Shown here: in pieces, positions 27,690 to 37,344 of the stretch
Layout of the letters: the number at the start of each line of letters is the position of its first letter
Numbering within the stretch: position 1 is the first letter of the stretch
DNA from: Undibacterium_A arcticum
Lineage (GTDB): Bacteria; Pseudomonadota; Gammaproteobacteria; Burkholderiales; Burkholderiaceae_D
Reading direction: 5' to 3' (one strand)
Length of the DNA: 64,000 nucleotides
NCBI RefSeq assembly: GCF_042660705.1
Contig: NZ_JBHSUQ010000001.1
Program-made: the position numbers and the translations under genes
The notes under the pieces: model-generated
Databases searched by the model: none
What the model was told of the DNA's origin: nothing
The model's input: the letters and a program-made list of their open reading frames with translations, nothing else

Positions 27690-28544
27690 ATGTTGCTCGA
27701 CGCCATACGCTCCCAGCTCGACTCACTCTCCAGATCGGAGAAGAAAGTCGCACTTGCAGTACTGCAGAAACCGGAGCTGGCGGTGTCCGAAAATATCACC
27801 GCGCTGGCCAGAAGCGCCGAGGTATCGGAGCCGACGGTAGTGCGATTTTGTCGCACGGTCGGTTACGACGGCTGGCATGAATTCAAGCTGAAGCTGGCGC
27901 AAAGTCTGGCGCTGGCAATGCCGGGCGCCAACGAACTGCCGGCGCAGGACGATCTGGCGGTCGACCTGATCAACAAGATTTGCAGCCGCTCGATCAACAC
28001 CCTGCTCGACCTGCGCAACACCCTGAAGGCTGGCGCCATCGAACGTGCGCTCGACATTCTGGCGCGTGCCAACAAGATCGAATTTTATGGTCAGGGTACC
28101 TCGGGTATTGTCGCAGCCGACGCCCAGCATAAGTTTTTCCGCTCCGGCGTGCCGACCGTGGCTTATTCCGATCCCGACGTCCACAGCATCGCGGCAACAT
28201 TGCTGCGCGCCGGTGATGCGGTGGTGGCGATCTCGCAGCGCGGCAACAATTCGGCTCTGGTGCGCAGCGTCAAACTGGCGCGCAGGGGCGGCGCCGACAT
28301 CATCGTACTGGCACCCAGCGGTACGCCGTTGAGTGAGCTGGCGACCGTGCCGATCCCGATCGACCTGGTCTTCAATACTGACCCTTACACGCCGATTTCG
28401 GCCCGTCTCGCGCATCTGGTCGTGATCGATATCCTGGCGGTCGGATTGGCGATCAAGCGTGGCCCCGAGTTCCGCCAGCAAATGCAGAATGCGCAAAAGA
28501 CCTTGCAGGACCTGGACATGCAGTTCGATTCTTTCATTGGTTGA
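27690..28544 (+). CDS. hexR: HexR-type transcriptional regulator (RpiR family)
   Basis: A regulator of glucose catabolism genes that in related bacteria senses KDPG. The N-terminal RpiR helix-turn-helix domain has SRSEKKVALAVLQKPELAV and SEPTVVRFCRTVGYDGWHEF. The C-terminal SIS sugar-phosphate domain has EFYGQGTSGIVAADAQHKFF and VVAISQRGNNSALVRSVKLA. 284 residues, intact. It lies 47 bp after pgi and about 100 bp before tal, in the same direction. Together with the boxes at 25765 and 25899 this supports local autoregulation of the cluster. The HexR assignment rests on this context as much as on sequence. Confidence 0.87.
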   Translation: MLLDAIRSQLDSLSRSEKKVALAVLQKPELAVSENITALARSAEVSEPTVVRFCRTVGYDGWHEFKLKLAQSLALAMPGANELPAQDDLAVDLINKICSRSINTLLDLRNTLKAGAIERALDILARANKIEFYGQGTSGIVAADAQHKFFRSGVPTVAYSDPDVHSIAATLLRAGDAVVAISQRGNNSALVRSVKLARRGGADIIVLAPSGTPLSELATVPIPIDLVFNTDPYTPISARLAHLVVIDILAVGLAIKRGPEFRQQMQNAQKTLQDLDMQFDSFIG

Positions 28545-28641
28545 GCGCCTCTGGTCCGGACCGGCGGTCGCAAACTCGACGCGGGATGCATGCTAAGGTG
28601 TGCATAATCAATATTTCGACTACTCGTTAATCCTGCATGCC

Positions 28642-29576
28642 ATGAACCAACTAGAACAGCTGAAACAATTCACCACAGTCGTTGCCGATACCGGCGATTT
28701 TCAGGCGATGAAGGCGTTCGCGCCGCGCGACGCAACCACCAACCCGTCGCTGATCCTGAAAGCGGTCCAGAAGGACGAGTACCGCCCCTTGCTGGAACGC
28801 GCAGTGCGCGACCATGCTGCACACGGCATGGCGCACATCGTCGACCAGCTGCTGGTCGCCTTCGGTCTGGAAATCCTGAAAATCATTCCGGGTCGGGTCT
28901 CGACCGAAACTGACGCCCGCCTGTCGTTCGACACCGAAGGCACGATTGCGAAGGGCCGCGAACTGATTGGCCTGTACGAAGCCGCCGGCATCTCGCGCGA
29001 ACGCGTGCTGATCAAGATCGCATCGACCTGGGAAGGGATTCGCGCCGCCCGAGTGCTGGAGCAACAAGGCATCCATTGCAACATGACACTGCTGTTCAGC
29101 CTGCCCCAGGCGGTCGCCTGCGCCGATGCAGGCGCGCAGTTGATTTCGCCCTTCGTCGGGCGCATCTACGACTGGTACAAGAAAGCCAGCGGCCTCGACT
29201 ATGCGGCGGCGGATGATCCCGGCGTGCAATCGGTCAAACGGATTTACAGTTATTACCGCAAGTTCGACCAGCGTACCGAGATCATGGGTGCGAGCTTTCG
29301 CAACATCGGCCAAATTGTGGAACTGGCCGGTTGCGACTTGCTGACCATCAGCCCCGACTTGCTGCAGAAACTGGCCGACAGCGACGCGCCGGTGTTGCGC
29401 AGACTCAGCCCACAACAGGCCCAGGCATCCGATCAGCAAAAATCGTGCTCGACGAAAAAGCCTTCCGCAGCATGCTCAATGATGATGCGATGGCGACCGA
29501 AAAACTGGCGGAAGGGATCCGCCTGTTCTGCGCCGACACGGTCAAGCTGGAAGCATTAATCGCCGCGCTACGTTAA
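28642..29576 (+). CDS. tal: Transaldolase B-type, frameshifted near the C terminus
   Basis: Transfers dihydroxyacetone units in the non-oxidative pentose phosphate pathway. It starts MNQLEQLKQFTTVVADTGDF at ATG 28642. It has DATTNPSLILKAVQ, GRVSTETDARLSFDT, the Schiff-base region RVLIKIASTWEGIRAARVLE, NMTLLFSLPQAVACADAGA and SPFVGRIYDWYKK. The frame breaks at the A-run 29438-29442: one added A restores QQKIVLDEKAFRSMLNDDAM and the usual C terminus VKLEALIAALR, with the stop at 29574-29576. The corrected length of 311 residues is normal. The break removes only the last 45 residues or so and is best explained as a base-calling error. Confidence 0.93.
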
Positions 29577-29611
29577 TGGGTCGCTAAGTAAGGGGGGCTA
29601 AGTAAGGGTGG

Positions 29612-30254
29612 CTAAGCTGGCCGATCGATCCGCAACGAGGGCGAACAGCGCAGCGCGTCAAGACAGGCGTCGACCAGTTGCTCTGCCTGGGCGTCCAGAT
29701 CGAAACTGTCCGGGATAAATAGCCAGTTATCCAACAAACCCGACAGCGTCGCATGCAGCAGCACGGCGGCACGCTGCGGATCGAGGTCGGCCGGCAGGCG
29801 GCCTTTTGCGATTGCCAGTCGTAACAGCCGCACCGCATTGCCCATCCAGACCCGAAAATTCTCGTGCTGGCGCATCAGGATCGGATCGGCGGCATCGACC
29901 AGTTCACACTTGTGGAAAATGATGTCGACCACCTTGCGCGAATGCGGATTGCGCATCGTGTCGCGCAGGGCGAACACAGCGGCTGCGCGCAACAGCGCCA
30001 ACGGATCGCTGTCTGGATCATCCAGATGCGATGTCATCATTGATTGCATGGGCAGGCGCACGCGCTCCACCATCGCGTCGAACAGATCGCTCTTGTTGCG
30101 GAAGTGCCAGTAGATCGCGCCGCGCGTCACGTTGGCGGCCGCGGCCACATCGGCCAACGACGTGCGCGACACACCTTGCGCGAAACACATCTGCGGCGGC
30201 ATCGAGGATCCGACTACGAGTTTCTAGCGCTGCTTCCTTGGTGCATCTGGCCAT
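29612..30254 (-). CDS. acrR: TetR-family (AcrR-like) repressor, frameshifted
   Basis: The N-terminal helix-turn-helix begins MARCTKEAALETRSRILDAA and continues after a break as FAQGVSRTSLADVAAAANVT and RGAIYWHFRNKSDLFDAMVE. A ligand-binding C-terminal domain follows. The break is at the T-run mapped to 30183-30185: two missing bases would give ADVFFAQGVSRTS. The start codon is 30252-30254. It is divergent from an RND pump and shares a spacer holding a 24-bp operator whose arms are those of the E. coli AcrR box (30344-30367). The role of drug-responsive repressor of the pump follows from family and context. Confidence 0.87.
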
Positions 30255-30343
30255 TCTGAATATCCTTTGTGCTCTTCCGTTGTTGCCAGTCGGCCCCCTT
30301 CATTCAGGGTCGAGCGGGCACTCAATACATGCTACATACATCA

Positions 30344-30367
30344 TACATACATCCACGCATGTATGTA
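30344..30367. promoter_or_regulatory. AcrR-type operator between the repressor and the RND pump
   Basis: A perfect inverted repeat with arms TACATACAT and ATGTATGTA separated by 6 bases. Arms and spacer length are the same as I recall for the E. coli AcrR operator. Further ACATACAT half-sites lie just upstream at 30326-30343. It sits about 170 bp before the adaptor gene and 90 bp before the repressor start, so it can control both. Confidence 0.8.
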
Positions 30368-30535
30368 TAATAAACGACTATACGCAATTCTTGAAGGTTT
30401 TGGCATGCCTGACCAACAACGCTGGCGCAATGTGCATGGCACATGATTCAGTTATCCTTGTTGTTTGTTTTGACATGCCGGATCTCCAAGTTCCTGCTTA
30501 ACCAATCAACAAACCCCATTCGCGCGAGAATATTC

Positions 30536-31825
30536 ATGATCTCAGTCAGCCCCCTGCCCCGCTTGACACGTATCACACTAGCCATTTCTTCCGTAGCATT
30601 AGCGGTCGCGCTTGCGGGCTGCGGCGACAAGTCGGTAGCCCAGGGACCCGGCGCCATGCCGCCGGCCGAAGTGTCAGTCATCACCGTCGCACCGACCAGT
30701 CTGGCGATCACCACCGAACTACCGGGCCGACTGGAAGCCAGTCGGGTTGCGCAGGTGCGTGCGCGTGCGGCCGGGATCGTGCTGAAGCGGGTGTTTCGCG
30801 AGGGCAGCGATGTCAAGTCCGGCGACGTCCTGTACAGGATCGATCCGGCGCCGTTCCAGGCAACCTATGCCAGCACCGAAGCGGCCGTCGCCAAAGCCGA
30901 AGCGACCCAATTGCAGGCCAGCCTGAAGGCGCAACGCTACAAACCGCTGGTCGAGCAGAACGCCGTCAGCAAGCAGGAATACGATGACGTCGTCGCCGCG
31001 CAAAAGCAAACCACTGCCGATGTCGCCGCGGCCCGGGCCGCGCGCCAGAGCGCCGGCTTGAATCTGAGTTACGCCACCGTCACTGCGCCCATCTCGGGCC
31101 GGATCGGCCGCGCCCAAGTGACCGAAGGTGCGCTGGTTGGCCAAGGTGAAGCGACACCACTGGCGACCATCCAGCAGATCGACCCGGTCTATGTCAACCT
31201 GACCCAATCGAGTGCCGATGCGTTGCGGCTGCAACGCGCGATGGCAAGCGGGAAGCTGAAAAGTCTCGGCCAGGGACAGGCCAAGGTTACGCTGGTCACC
31301 GAAGACGGTCGCGAACATCCGCAAGCCGGCAAGTTGCTGTTTTCCGAAGTGAGCGTGGACGAAAGCTCCGGCGCCGTCAGTCTGCGCGCCGAATTCCCGA
31401 ATCCAGACCACTTCCTGCTGCCCGGCATGTATGTCAGAGCCAGGCTGCAACAGGCGGTCAACGACCAGGCGATTACGGTGCCGCAGCAAGCGGTGGTCCG
31501 CGGGCCGGAGGGTACCTCGGTAATGGTAGTCGGCAGCGATGGCAAAGTCGCCACTCGCGCGATCAAGGCCGATACCGCGCAAGGCGATCGCTGGATCGTC
31601 AGCGATGGCCTGAAAGCCGGCGACCAGGTAATCGTCGAGGGCCTGCAAAAAATCAAACCGGGGGCACCGGTCAAAGCCATGCCCTGGACCAAAGCCGCAG
31701 CGAATCAGCCACCACCGGCATCCCAACCCAATGTCGGCGCAAACCCCGGCGCTGACGCAAAAACCAGCGCCGGCGCCAAGCCTGCCGCTTCCGACTCGGC
31801 CCAAAAACCTGGTCAAAAAACCTAA
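30536..31825 (+). CDS. acrA: RND efflux periplasmic adaptor (AcrA-like lipoprotein)
   Basis: A membrane fusion protein linking inner-membrane pump and outer-membrane channel. Signal peptide with lipobox: ISSVALAVALAGCGDKS, acylated Cys near residue 29. The barrel-sandwich parts are LPGRLEASRVAQVRARAAGI and LNLSYATVTAPISGRIGRAQ, around an alpha-hairpin with AKAEATQLQASLKAQRYKPL. The C-terminal tail (last 45 residues) is Pro/Ala/Lys rich, unlike E. coli AcrA. I start at ATG 30536-30538 (MISVSPLPRL); the frame is open further upstream but without a signal peptide. It is followed 12 bp later by the permease gene. Confidence 0.92.
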   Translation: MISVSPLPRLTRITLAISSVALAVALAGCGDKSVAQGPGAMPPAEVSVITVAPTSLAITTELPGRLEASRVAQVRARAAGIVLKRVFREGSDVKSGDVLYRIDPAPFQATYASTEAAVAKAEATQLQASLKAQRYKPLVEQNAVSKQEYDDVVAAQKQTTADVAAARAARQSAGLNLSYATVTAPISGRIGRAQVTEGALVGQGEATPLATIQQIDPVYVNLTQSSADALRLQRAMASGKLKSLGQGQAKVTLVTEDGREHPQAGKLLFSEVSVDESSGAVSLRAEFPNPDHFLLPGMYVRARLQQAVNDQAITVPQQAVVRGPEGTSVMVVGSDGKVATRAIKADTAQGDRWIVSDGLKAGDQVIVEGLQKIKPGAPVKAMPWTKAAANQPPPASQPNVGANPGADAKTSAGAKPAASDSAQKPGQKT

Positions 31826-31837
31826 CGGAGCGTCCGC

Positions 31838-34800
31838 ATGTCAAAGTTCTTTATTGACCGCCCGGTCTTCGCATGGGTGATCGCGCTATTCATTCTGCTG
31901 GCCGGTGCGCTCTCGATCACCAGTCTGCCGATCGCGCAATACCCCAGCATTGCACCGCCGCAAATCGTGGTGACGGCAATCTATCCCGGCGCCAGCGCCA
32001 AAACCCTGGACGACAGCGTCACCACGCTGATCGAACAGGAAATGAACGGAGCCGATGGCCTGCAATACATCGAATCGCAAAGTCAGGCCAATGGCCAGGT
32101 GCAGATCACCGTTACTTTCCAGCCCGGCACCAATGCCGACCTGGCGGCGGTGGACGTACAAAACCGGCTGAAACGGGTCGAAGCGCGCCTGCCCCAGGCG
32201 GTCACCCAGCAGGGCGTGACAGTCACCAAGGCGCGCAGCAATTTCCTGCTGTTCATCACGCTATCATCGCAGGACAGCAGTCTCGATCCGGTCGCATTGG
32301 GCGACTACTTGTCGCGCAATGTACTCAATGAAATCAAGCGCGTACCCGGCGTCGGCCAGGCCCAGCTGTTCGGCACCGAACGCGCGATGCGGATCTGGAT
32401 CGACCCGGCCAAGCTGGTCGGGCTCAAGCTGACACCGGCCGATGTTGCCACTGCGATTCGCAACCAGAATGCGCAGGTCGCCTCCGGCACCTTGGGCGAC
32501 TTGCCGAACCCCGATACACAGCAGATCACGGCGACCGTGGTCGTGACCGGGCAGTTGGCGACCCCCGAAGAATTCGGCAACATCGTGCTGCGCGCCAATC
32601 TGGACGGATCGGTGGTGCGCTTGCGCGACGTCGCCCGCATCGAGATCGGCGGCCAAAACTATGGCACTTCGGCGCGCATCGATGGCAAGCCGATCTCCGC
32701 CATCGGGGTCCAGTTGTCGCCGACCGCCAATGCGCTCGGCACTGCCAAGGCGGTCCATGCGCGGATGGATCAACTGGCGAAATATTTCCCGCCTGGCGTC
32801 AAATACACGATTCCTTACGACACCTCGAGATTCGTCCAGATTTCGATCGAGGAAGTCGTCAAGACCCTGCTCGAGGCGGTGGTACTGGTGTTCCTGGTGA
32901 TGTACCTGTTCCTGCAGAATATTCGCTACACCCTGATTCCGACCATCGTGGTGCCGGTGGCCCTGATGGGCACCTTCGCGTCAATGCTGCTGTTCGGCTT
33001 CTCGATCAACGTGCTGACCATGTTCGGCATGGTGCTGGCGATCGGTATCCTGGTCGATGACGCGATCGTGGTGGTCGAAAATGTCGAGCGCATCATGAGC
33101 GAAGAAGGCTTGTCGCCGCGCGATGCAACGCGCAAGGCGATGGGCCAGATCACCGGCGCCATCATCGGCATCACGCTGGTGCTGATTGCGGTATTCATCC
33201 CGATGGCGTTTTTCGGCGGTGCGGTCGGTGCGATCTATCGCCAGTTCTCGCTGTCGATGGTGTCCTCGATGGTCTTCTCCGCGCTAATGGCTTTGACGCT
33301 GACACCGGCGCTGTGCGCCACGCTGCTGAAACCGGTCACCGCCGGCCATCACCATGCGAAGACCGGTTTCTTTGGCTGGTTCAATCGCGGATTCAGCCGT
33401 ACTGCCACCGGTTATCAAAGCACGATCGCGCGGATGCTGAACAAGACCGGGCGCTTCATGCTGGTGTACGGCGTGATCGTGCTCTGCGTCGGGCTGCTAT
33501 ATGTACGTCTGCCGTCGTCGTTCCTGCCGATCGAGGACCAGGGCTATCTGATCACCAATATCCAGTTGCCGCCGGGCGCCTCCACCAATCGCACGATGGA
33601 CGTGATCAAGCAGGTTGAGCAGTATTACCTGAAGCAACCAGGCGTCGCCCATGTGGTTGCGGTCGCCGGCTTCAGCTTCTCGGGTAACGGTCAGAATGCC
33701 GCCCTGGCCTTCACGCCGCTCAAGGACTGGAGCGAGCGCGGCCCTGAGCAGTCGGCCAACGCGATTGCCGGACGGGCCTTCGGCGCGCTGTCGCAGATTC
33801 GCGACGCGATCATCTTCCCGGTCAATCCGCCGCCGATTCCCGAACTGGGCAATGCCACCGGATTCACGTTCCGGCTGCAGGACCGCGCAGGACTCGGTCA
33901 CGATGCCTTGATCGCAGCCCGTAACCAGTTGCTCGGCATGGCTTCCAAGAGTGCACTGCTGAAAGGCGTGCGGCCCGAAGGCCTGGAGGACACGCCCCAA
34001 CTGCAATTCGACATCGACCGCGACAAGGCCAATGCGCTCGGGCTGTCGTATGCCGATATCAACAGCACGTTGTCGACCGCACTCGGCTCGGCCTATGTCA
34101 ACGACTTCCCGAATCAGGGCCGGCAACAACGCGTGATCGTCCAGGCCGATGCGCCGCAGCGCCTGCAACCGGAAGACCTGATGCGGCTGTATGTACGCAA
34201 TGCCCAAGGGACCATGGTGCCGTTTTCGGCGTTTGCCGACAGCCACTGGACGGTCGGGCCGGTGCAGCTGCTGCGCTACAACGGCTATCCGGCAGTCAAG
34301 ATTTCCGGCGATGCGGCACCGGGTCGCAGTACTGGCGAAGCGATGGCCGAGCTGGAAAAACTGACCGGGCAGTTGCCGCCCGGCTTCGGTTTCGAGTGGA
34401 CCGGCCAGTCGCTGGAAGAAAAGACATCCGGCTCGCAGGCCCCGGCATTGTTCGCACTGTCGCTGGTCGCGGTGTTCCTGGTATTGGCGGCATTGTATGA
34501 AAGCACGTCGATTCCGGTCTCCGTGATGCTGGTGGTGCCACTCGGCATCCTCGGTGCGCTGCTGGGCGTCACCTTGCGCGGCATGCCGAACGATGTGTAC
34601 TTCAAGGTGGGCCTGATCGCGATCATCGGCCTTTCGTCCAAGAACGCGATCCTGATCATCGAATTCGCGAAGGACCTGCAAGCGGAAGGCAAGGGCCTGA
34701 TCGAGGCGACGCTGGAAGCGGTGCATCTGCGTTTCCGTCCGATCCTCATGACCTCGCTCGCATTCATCCTCGGCGTGATGCCGCTGGTACTGGCGACCGG

Positions 34801-34990
34801 CGCCGGTTCCGCCAGTCAGCGCGCGATCGGCACCGGCGTCATGAGCGGCATGATTACCGCGACCGCGCTGGCGGTATTCTTGGTGCCGATATTCTTTGTC
34901 GTGATCCGCGGCTTCTTCAAAGGCAGCGAGCGGCAGCGCAAGATGTATGCCGCGCATATCCAGCACACCGTGGAGGATACCAATGTTTAA
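31838..34990 (+). CDS. acrB: RND multidrug efflux permease (AcrB/HAE1 type)
   Basis: A proton-driven drug exporter of the inner membrane, 1050 residues, intact. It starts MSKFFIDRPVFAWVIALFI with an ACGGAG ribosome-binding site. Motifs of the HAE1 family: LDDSVTTLIEQEMNGADGL, GILVDDAIVVVENVERIMSE (TM4 Asp-Asp proton relay), FFGGAVGAIYRQFSLSMVSS, FLPIEDQGYLITNIQLPPGA and GLSSKNAILIIEFAKDLQAE (TM10 Lys). Twelve hydrophobic segments and two large periplasmic loops are apparent. It is the middle gene of an adaptor-permease-channel operon. The 3' end overlaps the outer-membrane gene by 8 bases. Confidence 0.96.
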   Translation: MSKFFIDRPVFAWVIALFILLAGALSITSLPIAQYPSIAPPQIVVTAIYPGASAKTLDDSVTTLIEQEMNGADGLQYIESQSQANGQVQITVTFQPGTNADLAAVDVQNRLKRVEARLPQAVTQQGVTVTKARSNFLLFITLSSQDSSLDPVALGDYLSRNVLNEIKRVPGVGQAQLFGTERAMRIWIDPAKLVGLKLTPADVATAIRNQNAQVASGTLGDLPNPDTQQITATVVVTGQLATPEEFGNIVLRANLDGSVVRLRDVARIEIGGQNYGTSARIDGKPISAIGVQLSPTANALGTAKAVHARMDQLAKYFPPGVKYTIPYDTSRFVQISIEEVVKTLLEAVVLVFLVMYLFLQNIRYTLIPTIVVPVALMGTFASMLLFGFSINVLTMFGMVLAIGILVDDAIVVVENVERIMSEEGLSPRDATRKAMGQITGAIIGITLVLIAVFIPMAFFGGAVGAIYRQFSLSMVSSMVFSALMALTLTPALCATLLKPVTAGHHHAKTGFFGWFNRGFSRTATGYQSTIARMLNKTGRFMLVYGVIVLCVGLLYVRLPSSFLPIEDQGYLITNIQLPPGASTNRTMDVIKQVEQYYLKQPGVAHVVAVAGFSFSGNGQNAALAFTPLKDWSERGPEQSANAIAGRAFGALSQIRDAIIFPVNPPPIPELGNATGFTFRLQDRAGLGHDALIAARNQLLGMASKSALLKGVRPEGLEDTPQLQFDIDRDKANALGLSYADINSTLSTALGSAYVNDFPNQGRQQRVIVQADAPQRLQPEDLMRLYVRNAQGTMVPFSAFADSHWTVGPVQLLRYNGYPAVKISGDAAPGRSTGEAMAELEKLTGQLPPGFGFEWTGQSLEEKTSGSQAPALFALSLVAVFLVLAALYESTSIPVSVMLVVPLGILGALLGVTLRGMPNDVYFKVGLIAIIGLSSKNAILIIEFAKDLQAEGKGLIEATLEAVHLRFRPILMTSLAFILGVMPLVLATGAGSASQRAIGTGVMSGMITATALAVFLVPIFFVVIRGFFKGSERQRKMYAAHIQHTVEDTNV

Positions 34991-36443
34991 ACCCACCCCG
35001 CGCCACATCGCGACCGCACTGCTGGCGGCCGGCATCCTGTCCGGCTGTTCGCTGGCGCCGCAATACGTGCGGCCGCAGGCGCCGATCGCGACCGCCTACC
35101 CAGGCGATGCGGCTGCCCAGCCGGGCAGCAGCGCCGGCGCACCTCAGTCCGCCGATGCCGCCAATGCCGTCGATACTATTACGCTCGGCTGGCGCCAGTT
35201 CTTCCCGGAGCCGCGCCTACAGGCTTTGATCGCCGATGCACTGGAGAACAACCGGGACCTGCGCACCGCGGCGTTGAATATCCAGGAAGCCCGCGCGCAA
35301 TACAACATCCAGTCGGCAGATCGCCTGCCGACCATCGATGCCGTCGCGGCCGGATCGCGGGCACCGACCGGCACCGGCAACAACATCGCCACCAGCTATC
35401 AGGTCGGCCTCAGCCTGGCCTCGTTCGAGCTGGATTTTTTCGGGCGTGTGCGTAACCTGAGCGCCGCCGCGCTGAATCAATATCTGGCGACCGAGGAAGC
35501 GCGCCAGGCAGCGCAGATCAGCCTGGTGGCGCAAGTGGCCCAGGCGTATCTGGCTGAGCGCGCGTTTGCCGAACAGCAGACGCTGGCACAAAGCACGCTG
35601 GAAGGCCGCCAGAGCGCGTATAAATTGGCGCAAAAGCGCTTCGAAGTGGGCGCCACGTCAGCACTCGATCTGCGCCTGAACGACACCTTGGTACAGTCCG
35701 CCCGCATCGCGCTGGCGACGCTGGCACGGCAACGCGCACAAGCCGGGAATGCGCTGACCTTGCTGGTCGGGAAACCGCTCGCCGATGAGCCGGCTGGACC
35801 AACGTTGTCCGAGCAGAATCTGGTCACCGATATCCCGGCCGGGTTGCCGTCCGACTTGCTGACCCGTCGGCCCGACATCCGCGCCGCCGAACTCCAGTTA
35901 AAAGCCGCCAACGCCAATATCGGTGCCGCGCGCGCCGCCTTCTTCCCGCGTATTTCACTGACGGCCGGTGTTGGCACGGTGAGCAATCAATTGTCTGGCC
36001 TGTTCAAGGCCGGTACCATGGCGTGGACGGTTGCGCCGCAGCTGGTATTGCCGATCTTCGATGCCGGCCGCAACCGCGGCAACCTGAATCTGGCCGAAGT
36101 GCGCAAGGACCTGGCGGTGGTCGCGTATGAAAAATCGATTCAGACCGCATTCCGCGAAGTGGCCGATGCGCTGGTCGCGCGCGGCTCGCTGGACGAACAA
36201 ATCGATGCGCAGCAAGCCTTCCTCGATGCACAGGCGGAACGTCTGAAACTGGCCGATCTGCGCTATCAGAACGGCGTCGCCAGTTCGATCGAGGTGCTCG
36301 ATGCGCAGCGCGACCTGTTCGCGGCGCAACAGTCACTGGTGCAAACGCGTTTGCTGCGCCTGACCAATGCGATCGATTTGTACCGGGCACTCGGCGGCGG
36401 CTTGAACGAGTCCGCTGCGTTGGCGCCAACCGCAGCGAAATAA
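34983..36443 (+). CDS. oprM: Outer-membrane efflux lipoprotein (OprM/NodT family)
   Basis: A trimeric TolC-like channel, 486 residues. The lipobox is in ALLAAGILSGCSLAPQYVRP (acylated Cys near residue 20). Two homologous halves follow, with GWRQFFPEPRLQALIADALE, NNRDLRTAALNIQEARAQYN and, in the second half, LLTRRPDIRAAELQLKAANA and NIGAARAAFFPRISLTAGVG. The ATG at 34983 overlaps the stop of the permease gene, so translation is probably coupled. A strong terminator lies 43 bp after the stop. It completes the RND pump. Confidence 0.94.
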   Translation: MFKPTPRHIATALLAAGILSGCSLAPQYVRPQAPIATAYPGDAAAQPGSSAGAPQSADAANAVDTITLGWRQFFPEPRLQALIADALENNRDLRTAALNIQEARAQYNIQSADRLPTIDAVAAGSRAPTGTGNNIATSYQVGLSLASFELDFFGRVRNLSAAALNQYLATEEARQAAQISLVAQVAQAYLAERAFAEQQTLAQSTLEGRQSAYKLAQKRFEVGATSALDLRLNDTLVQSARIALATLARQRAQAGNALTLLVGKPLADEPAGPTLSEQNLVTDIPAGLPSDLLTRRPDIRAAELQLKAANANIGAARAAFFPRISLTAGVGTVSNQLSGLFKAGTMAWTVAPQLVLPIFDAGRNRGNLNLAEVRKDLAVVAYEKSIQTAFREVADALVARGSLDEQIDAQQAFLDAQAERLKLADLRYQNGVASSIEVLDAQRDLFAAQQSLVQTRLLRLTNAIDLYRALGGGLNESAALAPTAAK

Positions 36444-36485
36444 GAACAATCGCAGACGGCGCGGCGATTCGGTGGCAGCAATAGA

Positions 36486-36520
36486 GATGGGCGCAGTGTC
36501 AACTGCGCCCATCTTGTTTT
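36486..36520 (+). terminator. Rho-independent terminator of the RND operon
   Basis: A 12-bp perfect GC-rich stem (GATGGGCGCAGT and ACTGCGCCCATC) with a 4-base loop, followed by TTGTTTT. It is placed 43 bp after the oprM stop codon on the + strand. Confidence 0.9.
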
Positions 36521-36614
36521 ATGCCCGCCTTGCAGGGAGTATGTAAATAAAGTCGTTTAAATACGCCGGGAATTTAATTTGCGTTGACCAGTATTTAAAA
36601 AATGAATTACCGGG

Positions 36615-36704
36615 TTAGCCGAACAGTTTGTGATTGAAAGTGAAATAGCCCAGCAAAAATAGTACCAGCGCGATGGCAAACTGCTTCCAGAAATGCTTGT
36701 TCAT
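36615..36704 (-). CDS. 29-residue single-span membrane protein downstream of recR
   Basis: A small open reading frame beginning MNKHFWKQ, with hydrophobic core FAIALVLFLLGYF, ending FNHKLFG and a TAA at 36615-36617. The basic N terminus and 13-15 residue hydrophobic core fit a short inner-membrane protein. A near-ideal ribosome-binding site (TGGAGG, four bases before the ATG at 36702-36704) supports translation. It lies 43 bp downstream of recR and is probably the last gene of the dnaX-ybaB-recR cluster. I do not recognise the family. Confidence 0.68.
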   Translation of the reverse strand: MNKHFWKQFAIALVLFLLGYFTFNHKLFG

Positions 36705-36747
36705 TCAACCTCCAGGATAGTTGTGCAGACGTATGCTGCGATGCCAA

Positions 36748-37344
36748 TCAAGTGCTGCGCCGATCCAGCATCGCACGTGCAATCGTGCCGGCATCGACGT
36801 ATTCGAGCTCGCCACCGACCGGCACGCCGCGCGCCAGACGACTCACCTGCAGGCCGCGCGCCTTCAGCATCTCACTGATGTAGTGTGCGGTCGCCTCGCC
36901 CTCATTGGTGAAATTGGTGGCCAGCACGACTTCGCTCACCACACCATCGGTGGCGCGCGCTATCAGCTTTTCAAGGTGAATATCTTTCGGTCCGATGCCG
37001 TCGAGCGGCGACAGGCGGCCCATCAGAACGAAATACAGCCCCTTGAAGGTCAGGGTCTGCTCGATCATCAGTTGATCGGCTGGCGTCTCGACCACGCACA
37101 GCAGGCTGGGATCGCGCTCGGGATCGAGACAGGTTTCGCATACTGCGGTTTCGGTGAAGGTGTTGCACAGCGTGCAGTGCCGGACGTGTTCGACCGCTTG
37201 CAACAGTGCGCGCCCAAGCAGTGCGGCGCCGTCGCGGTCGTGTTGCAGCAGATGAAAAGCCATGCGCTGGGCGGACTTGGGCCCGACGCCGGGCAGGCGG
37301 CGCAGCGCTTCCGTCAGAACATCAAGGTTGGAAGTCGATTTCAA
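36748..37344 (-). CDS. recR: Recombination mediator protein RecR
   Basis: Works with RecF/RecO in loading RecA at gaps in DNA. 198 residues: the helix-hairpin-helix part LRRLPGVGPKSAQRMAFHLL, a zinc-binding Cys cluster HCTLCNTFTETAVCETC, and a Toprim domain with ALLCVVETPADQLMIEQTLT and EVVLATNFTNEGEATAHYIS. The protein starts with a TTG codon (37342-37344) that overlaps the TGA of the preceding ABM-domain gene (TTGA), which suggests translational coupling. The N-terminal residues KSTSNLDVLTEAL align well with RecR starts. It belongs to the common dnaX-ybaB-recR arrangement. Confidence 0.95.
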   Translation of the reverse strand: MKSTSNLDVLTEALRRLPGVGPKSAQRMAFHLLQHDRDGAALLGRALLQAVEHVRHCTLCNTFTETAVCETCLDPERDPSLLCVVETPADQLMIEQTLTFKGLYFVLMGRLSPLDGIGPKDIHLEKLIARATDGVVSEVVLATNFTNEGEATAHYISEMLKARGLQVSRLARGVPVGGELEYVDAGTIARAMLDRRST

